Below are positions 43,962-56,432 of a stretch of DNA of 64,000 nucleotides, piece after piece. Below the pieces are notes generated by a model. That model was given only the letters and a program-made list of their open reading frames with translations, was not told the origin of the DNA and did not search any database. Each line of letters starts with the position of its first letter. Position 1 is the first letter of the stretch. The position numbers and the translations under genes are program-made. The DNA comes from Rhodotorula mucilaginosa. Taxonomy: Eukaryota; Basidiomycota; Microbotryomycetes; Sporidiobolales; Sporidiobolaceae. The stretch spans positions 992,001-1,056,000 of the forward strand of contig CP137867.1 in assembly GCA_034406715.1 (NCBI GenBank). Reading direction: 5' to 3'.

Positions 43962-45991
43962 TCAGGTCATAACGGGGGCTACGCGGTCGGAAGCGGGCAG
44001 CCTGATGCAGAAGAGGGGAACAAGAGCACTCGCGACCCAGAGAGCAGCGAGGAGGAAGACGAACTCGCTCCACCACTTGAGCACGGCGACGTAAACGGCG
44101 CCGAACACCGACGGACCGATGGCGGTGACCGAGATCGTGGCAAGGGCGGACAGACTCGCCAGTACCTTCCCGGAATCGTCGCGCTTGGAGAAGGCGAGTG
44201 CGAGCGAGAGGAGCGCTGGAGGTGCGGCCGCGGCGAACGCCGTGAAACCCGTTCCCACCATGAAAGGAACTATTTGTGCCTTGCTCGGGATGAGCATGAC
44301 CAGGTAACCGACGAGGGCGAGCGAGATGGCGGTTGGCGGTTTTGGCGAGCGCCAGGTCCCACACTGGAACACAACTAGTAGTTTTAGCGCGGTGGTCAAC
44401 GGACTGGCAAAGGTGAGCGGACTCACCGGACGTGACCAACGGGTCGATATTCTCTAGTACCTCTGCGCCGTCTCCGTGAGAAGCATCCTGCTCAGCGGCA
44501 GTCGCCGAAGTCGGAACGGTCTTCCTCAAAAGGCGCGCAGCCAAGGGCACGATCCCGAGGAGGACCACAATCTTGAGCGCGCTCGTAAACGTGATGAAGC
44601 GACCTGTTTCAACCGGACCCCAACCGAAGGTGCCGCGACCGTAGAGGATTTTGACAGGACCCTGCGAAGCTCGGACATTGATCAGCTTCTGCATCAGAAT
44701 CCGCCCGCCGACTTGGCCCCGCGCGATATGATGGCTGACGTACGAGTCCAGGTACGATCATGAGAAGCGCGTAAGAAGCGGCGATGAGAGGGAGCTGGTA
44801 GCTCCGTCGGCCGTCGACCTTGGCCGGTACAAGGACGCGGAAAGGCTGGAGGAGTGCAATCGGCGCCGCCAGGAAGCGAGACGCGAAAGCCGCCGGTTTG
44901 ACATCGGCTTCGTCCGACGACGAGTTCACGCTCTCGGAGGCGTCGTCGTGCAAAGGGCGCACCGGAAGGGTCTCCGGCATGAGAGGCAAGAGGAGCACAA
45001 ATAGAAGGCGAACAATCAAGAGGCCGACGTAGGGGGCGGTGACGCCGAGACCTCGGATTCGCATCATGTAAGGACCTGGACCGTTGAGAGTATGAGTGAC
45101 TAGTACACCTTGAGGCTGGAAGGAGTGTCCCACGCACCCAGAAGCGGTCCGATCGCCATGCCGCCAAAGTTCGCCGCTTCGTACAAAGACAACGTTTGCG
45201 TCTTGATCTCTGGAGTGACCAGGTCGCTCAGATAAGTCGCGCCGATAGCTAGACTGGCCCTGTGCCACCGAGTTCGTGTAGAGCGTCAATATCTTCACGC
45301 GGCAGAGATCAATGCGCGTTTCTGGCGGCAGAGATCGATGAGCGTTTCTGGAGCTTGAACGTACAGTTGTCCTCCGGTCACTCCGGCTACAACGGCAGAA
45401 ACCAATAGCCAAGCGTATCCGAAAGTGTTGGGCATGGCGAGGACGCTGGGCGGGAGATTGAGCCATCAGGATGGGGCATCCAAGCTGAGGGCAGGGTTGC
45501 ACAGTCTTTCTCACTTACGCGAGCATCATGGCGTTGGTGACCATATCGGCAAAGGAAGTGGTGGCGAGTACAACCCGGCGACCCCTGCGATCACTGACGC
45601 CGCCCCACCATGCGGCAGTGAGCGCACTCAGGATTCCGGAAACCAACAAGATCTCGGTGACTGGGTCCGAGTTTAGGTCAGCTCCGATGATGAGCCTGAC
45701 GCGAGAATGTACTCACCCACGCTGCTCGTCTTTTTGAGTACGTCTGGCGCTACTCGGCACATGGCTTCCCATTCGAGTCGGTCTTGACTGGTCGAAGTTG
45801 GGACAGGAACCGGGACGACAAGGCGGCATGCGATCTAAGTGCATGTTGTTAGGGCAAGTCTGCATCCGCGAGAAGTATGGACTTTCAGCGCTTACCTGAC
45901 CGATAGCCTCGATCTCTACGGTGGCGCACGCTCCGGAGAAGAGAGCAAAGAGGAAATAGGCTATTCCGAGGCGATTCGAGGCGGCACGCAT
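43962..45991 (-). CDS. MFS transporter, second family
   Basis: A multi-exon membrane transporter with about 11-12 helices. The start RLGIAYFLFALFSGACATVE is helix 1. Later come the motif A loop GGVSDRRGRRVV after TAAWW, ANFGGMAIGPLLG at the helix 5/motif C position, a long central loop with acidic and Ser residues (DASESVNSSSDEAD), and the last helices GPSVFGAVYVAVLKWWSEFVF and FLLAALWVASALVPLFCI before the stop at 43962. The motif A form is closer to tetracycline-resistance/HIAT1-like facilitators than to the DHA1 gene at 16.4-18.6 kb. The substrate is unknown. The exon borders between 45.0 and 45.9 kb were followed by frame and are approximate. One intron contains a 26-bp tandem duplication. 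Confidence 0.75.
45300..45351 (+). repeat. 26-bp tandem duplication inside an MFS intron
   Basis: Two copies of a 26-bp unit (45300-45325 and 45326-45351) beginning CGGCAGAGATC and ending GCGTTTCTGG, with two mismatches. They lie within the predicted intron between about 45262 and 45367. Confidence 0.8.
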
Positions 45992-46581
45992 AAGTATCAG
46001 TGAGGATTTTGCTCAATCCGCGGGCCATCGTACACACGTATGATTAGGCTGCATGTGAGACAGGAGTCAGTCCTCCTCGTACCGTATTGCAGAAGAGCGG
46101 AAACAACTCACAGAGATGCACTCCGCTTCACCGCTTTTGGCTGCGTCGCTGCGACCCGCTCGCCGGAGAGCAGCGGAGTCGTCTCGTCTCTCACCATCCT
46201 GCTAGCGGGCAACGTTCGAAGTCGGCAGGTCAATCGAGCGATGCAGAAGTCGGCGGCTCCGCAAAAGTCGAGCAGCTGATTGCAGGCGTCCTGCTGGCGA
46301 TCGGGACGCGGTGCCGTGCTTCGCGCACAGACTGTAGCTGACAGACAGTGCCTCGGCTGTGAGCTTGTGAGCAGATGTAGCTTATCGAGGCTCAGCTAAT
46401 CTTGATGGAAACAAAGGGTCGCCATGCGGGTTCGAAAAGAGTGGTGGAGCCGATTTTTTTCGGCAAGTGGGGCAAAGCAGGAAACGAGCTGGAGCCGCCT
46501 TGCGCAGGCTTGAAATGGTTAGCATCCGTCGTGGTGATAACAAGGATTCAATGCAGGAAGAGTATGGACACAGCAGAGGCT
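45992..46581. other. Intergenic region, no supported gene
   Basis: About 0.6 kb upstream of the second MFS gene and downstream of VPH1, both on the minus strand. It is less GC-rich than the genes. Short frames exist but none has a domain or splice context. Confidence 0.45.
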
Positions 46582-49500
46582 CTAGAGCACGCCCTCCGGT
46601 ATCTGCGGACGAGTGTTGACGCGTCAGCAGGCCCGATCAGCGGGAACGCAACTGGCGGGTGAACAGCGCACCTCTTCTGTGCCTTCGAAGGTGAGCGGCT
46701 CGAATGCCGTACCCGCACCCGCCTAGAGTTCGAGAATATCAAAAGTCAGCGAGGGAGGTCTCACGAAAATGAGCTTTGGGAGAGCGCCGCAAAGACGCAC
46801 AAAGAACTTCGAGTTGAATTCGACCCAGTGTAGTCGGAGCGCGTGCAAGAACGCCGACAACCCCTCCATGACACACAAACTGTACCGCAATGCATCTCGT
46901 CAGCTGCCTGTTTCAAAAAACCCGAACGCGAAAGTTCGAAAGACTTACATCGCGATGGTGAGCGTGAACCACATGGCGAACATGGCGACGAGGAACGCGA
47001 TAGCAAAGACGCCTTGCATCTCGAATGCGCGCTCGATGGTCATGTTCCACAGCACTTCGGAGAGTTGCGCATGAGCGAGTGAGAGGGCCCAGAGTCGGAG
47101 GTACGAGGCCGTGTTGGAGATGCAGCCGAGGCAGAACTCGATCGTGTCTGTACCGAGCGAGTTCGGGTCAGCCTATGAGAGCGAGCAAGCCTTCGTGACG
47201 CAAGACTCACGGATCACTTGGTGAATCACCACCTCGCCAAAGTCGTGACTCTCCTCAGCCTCCTCCACCGGCTGCGACACGGCATGACCGTTCGCACCGC
47301 CGTCCTCCGCGTCCGTCTCATCCTCAGTCCCGTAATCGCCATTGGCGCCGTGACCCGAGCCGCCAATACCGTGGTAGCCTTGCTCCTTGATCTTTTGCAT
47401 CTCGCGGTACTCGAGGTAAGGTCGCGTGCAGAGCATCCAGGGGACGCAGACGAGGGCGAGCAGGAGCAGGACGACTTGGACAAAGGCTTGGCCGGAGTAG
47501 AGTTGCTCTTCGGGGGCGACCTGTACGACAAGGAAATCCCAACGAAAAAGTCATCTCAGTCAGGCTGGACTTTGGTGTCGCGGTGACGAGTACCGATGCC
47601 AGTCTTTGGGATCCTCAGAACGTACAGATCCAGGCGAGAGGAACATCTTGATGAGCATGTTGAGCAAATTAGGCGGCTGCCGCTCGGCGACCTCCCAGTC
47701 GACCGACCACTTGTACAAGATGCAGACGACGAGGTAACCAAAGATTGACTCCATGAAGAGAATCTGAGGCAGGAACTCGGCCCAGATCAACTCGGGGCGC
47801 TTGAAGTGCAAGTGGTTCACGACTTGGAGGCAGATGGCGAACGACATCTGCAGAAAAGGTGTGCAGGCCCATGTCCATCAGCACGGAACGAGGAGGCAAA
47901 GGGGGAAGAAGAAAACGGTAACGCACATGCAGGACACCGAGCACGATCGACATCTTCATCTTGAGCGAGTTGGTAAAGATGAGCGAGTTGTCGGCGCCGT
48001 GCCAGCCCGGGTCGAGGCCGAACCAGTACCGCGTGTTGGTCTGGATCGCTTCCGCCGCGCCCGTCACGTCCTCGGGCCACCGCCACTGCGACGGTCCGAG
48101 GTGGAGCGAGAGCGAAAAGATGTCGTTGTAGATGAGACCGGTGTAGATGGCGAACGCTCCCATGAGGAAGATAATGTAGCGCCCGTAGAAGAACGTGTCA
48201 AAGATCTGGCGGGGAAATCGTCCGTCAGTGGCCCCTCCTTGATAGACAGCATAATCCGAATCGGGTGGCGCGCACCTCGTTTCCAGTCCCCTTGGTGAAC
48301 TTTTTCTCGAGCAGGATGAGCGCGAGCGCCGAGAGGAGCATGAGCGCTCCGTGTCCAATGTCGCCGAACATGACGGCGAACAAGAACGGGAACGTGATGA
48401 CGGTGAACAAGCCGGGGTTGACTTCTTGGTACGAGCCGATACCGTACGCGTCGATAATGTTCTGGAAGCCTTCAGTGAACTTGTTGGTCCGGTGGAAGGT
48501 CGGAGGCGTCTTGGTCGTGCGGAGCTCGTGCAGCAGCGCAGAAACGGATGTGCCGGCGTTTTCCTGTACGTATGGACCCCATCTCCCAGCCGTTAGCCAA
48601 GCTCTAGCATGGTGTGATGGATGGCACGGTGAGGGACTGCACGTACCGATGCACTCCGGAGCGCGTTCTGGATCTGCGGGATGTCGCGCGTCGGGACCCA
48701 CCCCTCGGCGACCAGCGTCTTCTTGCCCTGGTCCCACTTCCACAAGTTCAACGTCGAAAAGATGACTTTTTCCTTGCGGACGAGGGCCCACCACGCCGAG
48801 ATCGAGTCGGCAATCTTGACGAGTTCGGCGCGCCGCGTCTGGTTCGTGTTGTACAGGACCGAGTTGAGGTCTTCGATCCGCGAGGTGACTTCGCGGAGTT
48901 TGTCGGACCGCTTGTCGGACGACGAGTCGATCGCAAACAGGTTGGCGCCCATGGCTGCAAGTGCGTCCCGTCAGCTGCTGAGACGAGTGTGGCAGCGGGA
49001 AAGACAGCGCGGCAACAACGAAGTGCTCGGCTCACATTCGGCAATCTTGCGGATCTTGTCGAGGAGGTCGCTGCCGTGCGCAAAGATGATGAAGGCGTTC
49101 TTGCGGAGCTTCTTGTCCTCGTCGCCGGTCGAGTCGGACGACGCTCCGGCCGTCGACGGCACCGGCAGGACAGAGTCGTCAATCTCGGCGGACTGTGCAT
49201 TCTCGCCACATCAAATAGGTCAGTCAGGCGAGCCCGGGTGCTGAGCCGACTAGAACTAGCCAAGCTAGACGCGCAAGTGTGAGATGACGCACGTTCATGT
49301 ACAAGTTACCGCGGAGGACGCGCCACAAGACGCGCTCGAACGTGGCCATCCGCGCGCGGTCGATCGTACCGGCCACGAACCTGGGTCAGAGGAACAAGTC
49401 GGCTGTGAGCATGACGGACAAGAACGTTGGGCCGCCGAGGCCAGACTCTTGACTGACTCGAGTTCGAACCCGCCGCCGCCGCCGAGTCCGCCTTCGCCGG

Positions 49501-50213
49501 CCGAGAGTCCGGCAGCTTCTACGCTGCCGAGGAGGGCCTCGCCTTCCTCTTGCTCAAAGCTCGAGCGGATGTCGCGCGACCTGCCCTGGGCCTCGAGGAA
49601 GAAGCGTTCCGTCTCGCGGAGGACCTGCCTGGCCTCTTCGAGTTCGAGGGCGCGCTTCTCGAGGTTGTCGTAGGACGTGTTCATGGCGACGACGCGCTGT
49701 TCGGATTCGGACAGGCGCGAGTCGAGTTCCTCGAGGGCTTGCGGGCCCGACATGTTGGCGATGAGGGCCGAGGTTTCCTCGTACGGGCGGATGTGGATCT
49801 CTTGGGCGGCGATCTGCTGGGTGAGGAAGCGGAGGCGGCGCTCGGCTTCGTCGCAGCGGCGGATCTGGGAGACATAGGTGCGCTGGAAGGGGTTCACTTC
49901 GGGGTTGAGGTCCTTGAACTGTATGCGTTCGAGCTGGCCGAGGCTGTCTACGGTCGCGTGTGCGATGTCGATCGGGCAGAACAGCTGGGCGGTGGGGGAG
50001 GCGGTCACCGGGAGAGCAGCGTGTGAGCATTCGCCTCGAGTTCTATCTGTAAGCTATAGCGTCTAGAGAGCAGGACTCACCTGCACGAGGCTCATATGCT
50101 CGCTCCCTGGAGATGACGAAACGTCAGTCGGCGAGTCTGGACGCAAGAGAGGGAGAGGGAGAGGGATACGGACGGAGGAGCGAGGGGTACTGCGATACCT
50201 CGGATCGCTGCAT
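46582..50213 (-). CDS. VPH1: V-type H+-ATPase subunit a (Vph1/Stv1)
   Basis: A multi-exon gene for the membrane subunit that carries protons in the vacuolar/endosomal V-ATPase. Exons 1 (50213-50174) and 2 (50106-50081) are tiny and together supply [12 protein letters not shown], the conserved start of the family. Exon 3 continues [17 protein letters not shown] and [19 protein letters not shown]. Later blocks are [19 protein letters not shown], the loops [20 protein letters not shown] and [16 protein letters not shown]-like, and [20 protein letters not shown], which holds the essential proton-channel Arg. The C-terminus is [15 protein letters not shown] followed by a last exon IPEGVL with a stop at 46582; reading through instead gives a stop at 46623. 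It is divergent from eIF3L. Confidence 0.94.
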
Positions 50214-50410
50214 CTTTGACTGCAGTTCGCTTCACTATGGCAGTGCACAACTCTGCCCCGCCGCCGACGAGGTGACCCGCTTCCCAAATGGGAATACAAA
50301 TGCGAGTTGTAATCGAGGAATACAAAGTGTTCGAATTGGAACCGCGAGCTCTTTCCGCGTCGACCTCTGCTCGCGGCTGACTCCTCCGCAGAGCTCACAC
50401 GACGCCCAGC
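50214..50410. promoter_or_regulatory. Divergent promoter, VPH1 / eIF3L
   Basis: 197 bp between two opposite start codons. Less GC-rich than the flanking exons, with no clear TATA box. Confidence 0.55.
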
Positions 50411-52626
50411 ATGCAGCCGTACGACCTCGTAGACGAAGGCGACTTTGAAGGCGCAGACCTCGCAATCCCCGCAGTCGCCTACGACGATGCCGGAAACGGT
50501 GAGTGAGCCCGTCCACCTCGACTCGACCACAACTCGACACTGACTCTGGGCACTCGACTCCCGTGCGTGCAGAGCAAATCGCACAGCAGCAGCGCATCGC
50601 AGAGGCAGCCGCCAGCCAGGCCCACGCCCTCGAACAGCTCGCGAGCGTGCCCGAACCCGTCAAGCGCTACCTCATCTCGCTCTGGTCCCTCTTGAACCAG
50701 CAGAACCCGAACCTCGCAGAGATCCACTCGGCCTACGAACAAGGCTGGAACCGCCTCTCGGACAAGTTCTTCCCGAAGCAAGAGTGGCCAGACGCAGAAG
50801 TCATCGCTCCCCTCGTCAACCACGACGAGGTCTTTTTGACCCTCTACCGCGAGCTGTACTACCGCCACATCATCGCACGCCTCCAGCCCGACCTCCGCGA
50901 CCGCATCGCGTCCTACGAGGCGAGTTTTCCAGGCCGATACCTCGAGAACGACTACCTGCTGACCACCCTAAACCCCCGCCATCAGGCCTACTGCAACCTC
51001 TTCAATCTCATCCTCAACTCGTCCGGTCCCGTGCCCCTCACCCTCCCCATCGACTGGATCTACAACATGTCAGTCTCTCCCGCAAAGGACGAGCCCCCCG
51101 CCTCCCGCTGACTTTCTCGTGCTGGAAAAAACAGCATCGATGAGTTTGTGTACCAGTACACTAGCTTTGCGCTCTGGCGGAACAAGACCCAGGGCAAGAC
51201 GGAGGAGGAAAAGGCGATTCTGGCCGAGTCGGGTCAGGTACGCACACCAGCTCTGGTCGCCTCGCACGCATCTTGTGCTGCAGATTCTGATAGAGTATTC
51301 AATTCCGACAGGTCTGGTCGTGCTACTCGGTCTTGAATGTGCTCTACTCGCTCATCCAAAAGTCCAAGATCTTGGACCAGCTCGCCGCCGCGCAAAAGGG
51401 CGAAGACGTCGAGTAAGCCAAAGCGGAGCGCTCCACGAGTCGATTTGATGGAGGAGACTGACGTTCGGTGACCGACCCGGACAGGGCCGCCGCCGGCGAG
51501 TACGGCTCGATCCCGCTGTACCACCACCTCGGGTACTTTTCGGTCCTCGCGCTCGTGCGCGTGCACGTCCTCCTCGGCGACTACACCCTCGCCCTCTCGA
51601 TGCTCGACCACATCGAGCTCGACAAGAAGGCGCTGCTGACGCGCGTCACGGCCGCGCACGTCTCGACGTACTACTACGTCGGGTTCGCGTACCTGATGCT
51701 CGGCCGCTACCCGGACGCGATCCGTTCCTTTTCGCACATCCTCTTCTTTGTCCTCCGGTTGAAGCACTTCCAGCGCGGGTCCCAGTTTGACCAGATCAAC
51801 AAGACGGCCGACCGCATGTACGCCCTCCTCGCCATCGCGCAGGCCTTGTGCCCGACCAAGGTCGACGAAGGGATCGCGACCGCCATGAAGGACAAGTTTG
51901 GCGACCAGTACGGCAAGATGGTCCGCGGCGGTCCGGACGCGCTCGCCTCGTTCCAGGAACTGTTTACGCACGGCGCCCCGCGGTTCATCAGCCCGAACCC
52001 GCCGCCGTACGAGTCCGAGTCGGACGAGACCCTCGCGGCGTTTGCCGCCCAGCCGGACCCGTCGCAGCACCAACTCGCCATCTTCCTCGCGGCGGTCGAA
52101 CCCCAACTCTCGACCTCGACGTTGCGGTCCTTCCTGCGCTTGTACACCACCCTCGGGACCGACAAGCTCGCCAAGTTCCTCGACCTCGACGACGAGGAGA
52201 CGGTCCTCGAGATGCTCATGACGGCCAAGGCGGCGGCGCGCAAGGTCACCTGGACGAGCGGCGGCCTGCTCGAGGGAGAGGAGACCCCCGTCAGCGACAT
52301 CAACTTTGGCATCTCCGAGGCGAGTCCAGCGCGCCTATTCTCTTTTCTTGCGTCTGGTGATCTTTGGGCTGACCCCGCCTCGAACTTGTTTCGCGTGTGG
52401 ACCACCACCCGTGCAGGGTCACCTCACGGTCGCGCAATCGACCACCTCGCGGCGGTACGGCGACTTTTTCTCGCGCCACGCGCTCAAGTTTGCCGACGTG
52501 TACGACCAGCTGCGGAACAAGCCGTTGCCGGTCCCGAAGCCGCGGGACCGCAAGCCGGCACCCCCGGCGGCGGCGGCAGGAGGTGCGGCGGACGCAGGTC
52601 GACGAGAGGTCGGCGCGCGGGCATGA
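50411..52626 (+). CDS. Translation initiation factor eIF3 subunit L
   Basis: Six exons (50411-50498, 50573-51068, 51135-51237, 51312-51412, 51485-52319, 52417-52626) give about 610 residues. Family blocks include [103 protein letters not shown] and the C-terminal PCI/winged-helix part ending in [14 protein letters not shown]. eIF3L is a non-core PCI subunit of eIF3 that helps load mRNA on the 40S subunit; it is absent from budding yeast but kept in many basidiomycetes. The last intron begins GCGAGT, a GC-AG type. The Ala/Gly/Pro-rich tail is poorly conserved. Confidence 0.94.
52320..52416 (+). other. Probable GC-AG intron in eIF3L
   Basis: A 97-nt intron with donor AG|GCGAGT, branch CTGACC and acceptor GTGCAG. 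It joins DINFGISE to GHLTVAQ in phase 0. No GT donor nearby keeps the frame. Confidence 0.7.
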
Positions 52627-52668
52627 TGATTTCGGTTACGGTGCCGGTGTGGGTTTTCGGCTGGCTCA

Positions 52669-52690
52669 CGCGCGCGCGCGCGCGCGCGCG
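52669..52690 (+). repeat. (CG)11 alternating repeat
   Basis: Eleven CG dinucleotides directly after the eIF3L stop region. Alternating CG of this length can adopt Z-DNA in vitro, and it probably lies in the 3' UTR. Confidence 0.85.
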
Positions 52691-52926
52691 GCCGAGATAA
52701 AAATGAAGAGCGGATGCTTTTCGCGTTGTAGAACTCCCGTATGGAAAGAGAGAGCATCCTGTCCCTCGCAGCAATGCCCTCGTAAAGACCCGTGTGTGCA
52801 AGGATATACAGGCGAGCGAAATCCGCGGATTTTTGCGGCGGTGCGCGATGAGAGATGAACGTGCTGTTTGAGGTTGCACTGCTCTCCCACACGCAGGCTC
52901 ACGCTTGAAGCGCCGTGTAAAGCACC

Positions 52927-55900
52927 ATGCCGATGAATGCGCATGCTGCAGCTCGCCTGCGGGCCAAGAAGCGCGCTCGCTCGTCTGCGGCCGCAGAACA
53001 GACAGACGGCACCGCCTCGTCGGCTCAGCGGCGGCAAAGAGATGCGTCGTCGGCAGCGGCGGCAGGAGCAGCGCCCAAGGCGAAGCGCATGCGCACTGCT
53101 GCCCCCAAGGATCTCGGCTGGAAGAGCATCGTCCTCCCCGCCGAACTCGGCTTTGACGACGACGGCGGCTTGCTCGAGCTTGACGAAGTCGAAGGCGTCG
53201 ACGTCGTATACGAGGACGGGAGGGTCGCTTTCAAGGTACGTGTACACAGTCTGTCTTTTTCGGCTTGGAATGAGGCAATCGCGTTATCATAGAGACGAGG
53301 AATCGCTGATTTGTGAGGAGTGGCTGCTGCTGCTACAGGTTCGGGAGGACGCGCCAGAAGCGACGACTAATGGAGCTTCGACCGCCAAGAAGGGCAAAGC
53401 GAAAGCGGTCGAGCCGGAGGAGGACGAGTGGCAGCCGGTGACCGAGGGCGACGCCGCCGAGGCCGACGAAGGAGAAGAACCGGCATTCGACGACGACGAG
53501 GTTCTCGAGTTTCCGCCGAAGGGAGAGGGAGTTGCTGCTGCCTCACCAGCAGTGGCGGCTACAGGAGGGGCGGAAGCGTCGGTCCCCAACGGGCCAAAGA
53601 AGGAGAAAAAGGCAAAGGGGAAGAAGGCAGCCGCTGTGAAACTGCAAGAGCCGGCAGTGCCGCTGGAAGACTTTGACGGTACGGGACTCTTGGTTCAGCC
53701 CGTTCATTCTGTGACATCGGCTCTGACGACTTCTTGATTTCAGCCCCGAGCCAACTGCCCGGGTGGGCGCACCTGCAACTCGCCAACCCCCTCTACCGCG
53801 CCCTCGCCGAATCCGGCTTTACGTCGCCTACCGAGATCCAGGAACGCGCGCTCAAGGTCGACGCTCCTGCGCAAACCACGGACGCGCACGAGTCGGCGTT
53901 CGCTGCACCGCACACGGAACGCGATCTCGTCGGAATCGCCCAGACCGGTTCCGGAAAGACGCTCGCGTACGGCTTGCCCATCCTGTCTCACATCCTCTCG
54001 CAAGCCGAACCCTCCGCAGCACGTGCAGCTTCTCCGTCAGGCTCGACCACTTCGTCCGAGGACGACCTCCCGCCGACGAGGCTCGCGGCCCTCATTCTCT
54101 GCCCGACTCGCGAGCTGGCTCTCCAAGTCCGACAGGCTCTGAGCTCGCTCGCGGTCCGGACTCTCCCCCTCTTGCCGTCTTCACCCGAGACGGACAAGCT
54201 GGCACCGGAGGACCCGAGGCGTCGACAGAAGGGACGTCTCGTCCAGGTCGTCGCTTTGACCGGAGGCATGAGCGTCGACAAGCAAAAGCGTCAACTCGAA
54301 AAGGGTGCCGACATCGTTGTGGCGACTCCCGGTCGTCTTTGGGACTTGATTGGCGAGGTGCGTCCTACCCTAGCGCAGGAGTCGATTCGGACTTTGCTGA
54401 TGGCTGGCCTGTGGCATGTTCTTTTTCCGCAGAGCGACCTCCTCGTCCGCGAAATCAAGGGCATGAAGTTCCTGGTCATCGACGAGGCAGACCGCATGAT
54501 CGAGAACGGTCACTTTGCTGAATTGGACAACATCGTCAAATTGACGCGTCGCAGCAAGTGAGCTCGCCGCCTTTCAGTTCCCGGCGTGCTGCGAGTTTCT
54601 TTTCCCAAGCTGACCCCGCTGCGCCCGCCTCCTCAGGGCACAAGGCGAGAACGCCTACGTCGACGACTTTGACAATGTCGTTACGTCTCGCTCGAATGCA
54701 AACACGTTGCCGGTGCGACCCGACATGCGAACGTTCGTCTTCTCCGCCACCATGTCGAAGGAGCTTCAATTGAACCTGAAGCGCAAGGGCGGGACGCGCA
54801 AATTCATCCCGAGGGCGAACGAAGGCGAGATGACGAGTCTGGACGACTTGCTCGACAAGCTCGACTTCCGAGACCCGGATCCCGAGATCATCGACTTGTC
54901 GCCCGAGCACGGTCTCGTCGAGACGCTCAAAGAGTGCAAAATCGAGTGCCTGCAGCAAGAGAAGGTGCGTAGGCCAGACGTGCTCGAGCACCATTCTGCC
55001 ATCGAAGTTCTGACCTGGTCTCGTTTCCGCAGGACGTTTACCTCTACCACTTCCTCGTGCGCTACCCCGCTCGCACGATCGTCTTCCTCGCCTCCATCGA
55101 CGGCATCCGTCGACTGCATCCGTTGCTGGCGCTGCTCAAGGTCAACGTCATCCCTCTGCATTCCGGCATGCAACAGAGGCAACGTCTCAAGGCGCTCGAC
55201 AAGTAAGCTCACCTGCCCCGCTTTCAGGATTCCTCCGACTAAACAGCCCGTTCCTTAGGTTCAAATCCTCTTCGGATGGCGTTCTCCTCGCCACCGACGT
55301 TGCTGCGCGTGGACTCGACATCCCGGCGGTTTCTCACGTCGTGCACTACCAGCTTCCTCGCGCCGCCGATACCTATGTCCATCGGTCTGGCCGAACAGCT
55401 CGTGCCGGCACCGCCGGTCTGGCTTTGCAGCTCGTCGCTCCTGAGGAGAAGAAGGTGCAGCGGATGCTCATGGCTTCTCTCGGCAAGGGTGAGCTCTAGG
55501 TTGCCAGACGCTCGGAGCAGGCGATCGGAATGGCAGCTGACGCTTTCTGCCCGGTGTAGCGGACGACCTTCCGTCCCTCCCGACCGACTTCTCCATCCTC
55601 GACCAGCTGAAGCGTCGCATCGACCTGGCCAAGCAAGTCGACCAGGCTCAGCACAAGCTGCAGAAGGAGGCACACGACGACAAGTGGTTGCGGGAAACCG
55701 CGGAAGCCATGGATATCGAGCTCGAGGACGCCGACGAATACAAGTGTGTTAGCCTTACTAGGTTGCGCCGGAATCAAAGATGGCTGACAAGAGCTTCCCT
55801 CGCAGCTCGGACGGCGACGCGCCTCGCGCCTCTTCGAAAAAGCAGCGGTCGAAAAAGGCTTATCAAGCACGTGCCCTCCGGCAGGAGCTCGACGAGCTTC

Positions 55901-56148
55901 TCCGGAAACCACTGATGGTGCGCGGTATCTCGGCAAAGTATCTGACGACGCGCAACAAGGTCGGACTCGTCGATCAGCTCGTCGGCGGAACCAGCCACAA
56001 CAAGATCTTTGGCCTCGATCAGTCCTCCGCCCTCGAGGACCTCGCCCGGGCACCGCGGGAACGGAAGAAGGCGCAGAACAAGAAGAAGAAGGAGGAGGAG
56101 GAGGCTGAGGAAGAAGCCGCAGCCTCTTCAGAGGAGGAGTTAGCCTAA
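52927..56148 (+). CDS. MAK5: DEAD-box RNA helicase Mak5/DDX24
   Basis: Nine exons (52927-53235, 53339-53678, 53744-54357, 54433-54557, 54637-54964, 55033-55202, 55259-55488, 55560-55743, 55806-56148) give about 880 residues. The N-terminal 215 residues are basic then acidic. WAHLQL then [14 protein letters not shown] is the Q motif; AQTGSGKT (near 282) is Walker A, VIDEADRM (near 437) motif II, FSATMS motif [15 protein letters not shown] motif V and HRSGRTAR motif VI. A Lys/Glu tail ([15 protein letters not shown]) ends the protein. The W-x-x-L entry and the long insert between motifs Ia and Ib are typical of Mak5, a nucleolar helicase for 60S pre-ribosome assembly. All catalytic residues are present. 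Confidence 0.92.
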
Positions 56149-56432
56149 CTGCCTACAATCTCTCACTCGTCGGCCTTGCAACTATCCCTTTCCGACCTCA
56201 CCAGGAGCCCGAATGTAAGATGGAACTTCACGCTGCTGTACAAATTACGGAAGCCACTCTAAATGAGGTATCGTGATGTCGTGAGTATGAATGCAAAGGA
56301 CGAGATGAACGGTATCGGGATGAGAGTGATAAGTTAAGAAACTGCATAGAGAATGAATGATGAAGGCAACAAAGGTGGGTACTGAATGGCATGGCAAAGC
56401 AATGAGGAAACGAGACAGGCAGTGCAAAGAGC

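Noticed and set aside
50081-50095. ATG at 50095 as the VPH1 start
   Set aside because: It would lose the conserved LLRSEH block, which two upstream mini-exons recover in frame.
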